The position numbers and the translations under genes are program-made. Of a DNA stretch of 32,025 bases, positions 29,801 to 32,025 are shown in pieces. Position 1 is the first letter of the stretch; the number at the start of each line of letters is the position of its first letter. The DNA comes from Chrysochromulina tobinii (Eukaryota > Haptophyta > Prymnesiales > Chrysochromulinaceae), in the NCBI GenBank assembly GCA_001275005.1, contig JWZX01001334.1, forward strand, positions 1 to 32,025, given 5' to 3'. The notes below the pieces were generated by a model. The model did not search any database. It was not told the origin of the DNA and worked only from the letters and a program-made list of their open reading frames with translations.

Positions 29801-32025
29801 CGACGGCCGCGTCATCGACTGAAGCCTCCCAGATCGTGCCGATGCCGCAGTTGCCGCCACCGCCGCCATTGGCTACTTGTTTGCCAAGCTTGAGGTCCGA
29901 CCATTCAACCACCACCTTGGCCAACAGCGTTGCACGGGCTGCCTTACGTGCCTCCCTCGCTTGGCTCTCGCGCTCCTCGAGCTCACGCTGACGTTCAGCC
30001 TGCTCTTCGAGCGTCGCCGCGCGCTCCTTCTCGCGCCGTGCATTTTCAACCGCCGCCGCAAGCGCCTCCTCGCTTTCGCGCCGTGCCTGCGCCACGGCAC
30101 CCACAAGCGCCTCCTCGCTTTCGCGCCGCGCCTGCGCCACGGCGCCCACGAGCGCCGCGGCTGCTGTATCCTCCACCAAGCGCACCGCAGCCAACATATC
30201 CTCCTCGGCTGTCTTCAGCTCCTCCCGTCCGAGGCGGACAAGGAGCTCTTCGGCCACCTTGGCCTCTTCGGCCGTCTTCAGCTCCTCCCGTCCAAGGCGG
30301 ACAAGGAGCGCTTCGGCCACCTTGGCCTCCACGGCCGTCTTCAGCTTGGCCTTTTCGGCCGCCCTGGCCTCGGCCATCTCTTTGCGCACCGCAGCCACCA
30401 TAGCTGCCTTATCCTCCTCGGCCTGCATGCGTGCTGCGGCCACCGCTGTCGCCTTTTCCTCTGAAGCTTGCCGCCGCCGCCGGCGCAGAAACAAGTGGGC
30501 GCCGAAACAGGCACCTACGCAGAGTGCCGAAAGGGCCACCGCCACTGGGAATATGGGGCTCATTGCCGCCGCAGTTGGCGGCGCGCTCGGCGGCAACGAG
30601 GGCGATATGGTAGTGATCGTCATGACTGGTGGCGTCACACTCAGCACGATGCTACTCAGTGCCACGGTGTCGCCGTTGGCGCTCGTGATTCTAATAGGAG
30701 AGGACGGCAGAGCCGCAATCGACGTAGTGACGTTCGCAACGACAGCCGCGGTCATCATCATCAGTGTTACCCGGACTGCGTACACCTGCTGCGCTAACGC
30801 ACTCGCCTGGAGTCTCCTGCCGTTCACGGGATTGACGTCGACGAAGCAGCTGGGTGGAGCACAGTTGAGTGCGGCGGCGATGCCTTGGGCAAGATTTACC
30901 GGATTGATGCCCGCCACGGCGGTGAGTGCAAACACGAGAGACGTCGTCTGGGGGTTGGAAGGTGGCGGTGGTGACGGAGAGGGCGGCGGTGGTGACGGAG
31001 ATGTTGAAGGAGGCGGGGAGGGCGGCAGCGAGGGCGGCAATGAGGGCGGCGGCGAGGGCGGCCGCGAGGGCGGTGGTGAGGGCGGCGGCGATGGTGGTGG
31101 CGTTGGCGGCGGAGGTGAGGGCGTTGGAGATGGCGGCTTAGTTGGCGGAGGCGTGGACGGTGGCGGCGATGGTAGCGGCGATGGCGGTGGCGAGGGTGGT
31201 GGAGAGGGCGGCGGTGAGGGCAGTGGTGATGGGCAAGGTGACGTGGGAGGAGATGGTGGAGGAGAGGGCGGCGGCGATGGTGGCGGCAATGGCGGTGGCG
31301 AGGGTGATGGAGAGGGCGGTGGTGACGGAGGGAGTGACGGGGGTGCGGATGGTGGAGGAGAGGGCGGTGGTGATGGAGGCGGCGATGGCGGTGGTGGCAG
31401 GGGTGGTGAGGGAGGGAGGCAGGGTGGTAGGGGAGGTGATGGGGGAAACGGTGGCGACGGATCAGGTCGCTGCGGAGACGGAGGTGGCGGTTGTGATGGC
31501 GGTGACGATGGGGGAGGAGAAGGTGGTGGAGAAGGATGGAGAGACGGCGGTGGAGAGGGTGGTGGAGATGGCGGAGGAAGTGGAGGTGTTAACGGCGGCG
31601 GCGAGGGAGGCGGAGGGTGTGGCGGAGGCAGAGAAGGTGGAGGTGGTGCAGGCGGCGGATGCGAGGGAGGCAAATAAGGTGGCGGATGCGACGGGGGCGG
31701 AGAGGGTCGTGGTTGCGACGGTGGAGGGCTTGGTGGCGGTGGTGAAGGCGGAGGCAACGGTGGACGTGGCGGTGGGGATGGCTCTGGAGGTAGCGGGCTT
31801 GGCGGCGGCGGTGGCAATGGCTCTGGTGAGGGAGGCGGCGGTGCTGAGGGGGGCAAGCTCGGTGGCGGCGGCTGAAGAGGGGAGTTTGGAAGTGACGGAG
31901 GTGGCGGTTGCGGCGGTGAAGGCGGCGGTGACGGAGGTGGTGACGGGGGAGCAGAGGGTGGAGGAGAGGGCGGCAAGAACGGGGGCGGTGCTGGCGGAGG
32001 AGAGGGCGGTGGCGGCTGGGGTGGC

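Overview
The window looks like nuclear DNA of a GC-rich eukaryotic microalga, most likely a haptophyte or a related alga with a red-type secondary plastid. This is inference from several signs. The introns are short and spliceosomal, with GTGCGC, GTGTGC and GTACGC donors and CAG acceptors (101, 108 and 219 bp). There is a signal peptide whose predicted cleavage site has Phe at +1, the classic bipartite plastid leader. There is a C-terminal RDEL ER-retrieval tail. Ala-rich coiled coils and SPPP-type cell-wall-like repeats are abundant. No bacterial operon, viral core gene, rRNA or tRNA was recognised.

Left third (1-9.4 kb): a small RING-finger protein (+); a large Ala-rich coiled-coil protein with a polyproline tract (-, at least two exons plus a frame break); a DUF6816-like, probably thylakoid-lumen protein (+); a small plastid-type membrane protein (-); and a 736-residue F-box-like/ankyrin-like protein (-).

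Middle (9.4-20 kb): a DUF3431 protein (+); a GT92-like glycosyltransferase (-); a small ER-resident protein ending RDEL (+); a three-exon MFS transporter (-); an XRE-like helix-turn-helix protein broken by a G7 homopolymer (+); a SPR-motif/coiled-coil protein (+); and a PfkB/MAK32-like sugar kinase homologue whose usual catalytic Asp is Asn (+).

Right third (20-32 kb): a glutaredoxin-2 protein with an N-terminal leader (-); a second GT92-like glycosyltransferase (+); a 1233-residue coiled-coil protein with two C-terminal EF-hands (-); a lower-GC glycosyltransferase-like fragment (+); and, running off the right edge, a receptor-like protein with a proline-rich ectodomain, one membrane span, a coiled coil and a degenerate kinase domain (-). 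The last protein and the EF-hand protein share a recently related coiled-coil segment.

The genes alternate strands and form six head-to-head pairs with gaps of about 40-300 bp. There is no operon-like cluster with one shared function. The recurrent themes are surface or secretory glycosylation (two GT92-like genes, DUF3431, a GT-like fragment), long coiled coils, and plastid or redox proteins. The most unusual items are the receptor-like pseudokinase, the PfkB Asp-to-Asn change, the minisatellite-bearing stop-free intron, and the homopolymer-broken HTH gene.
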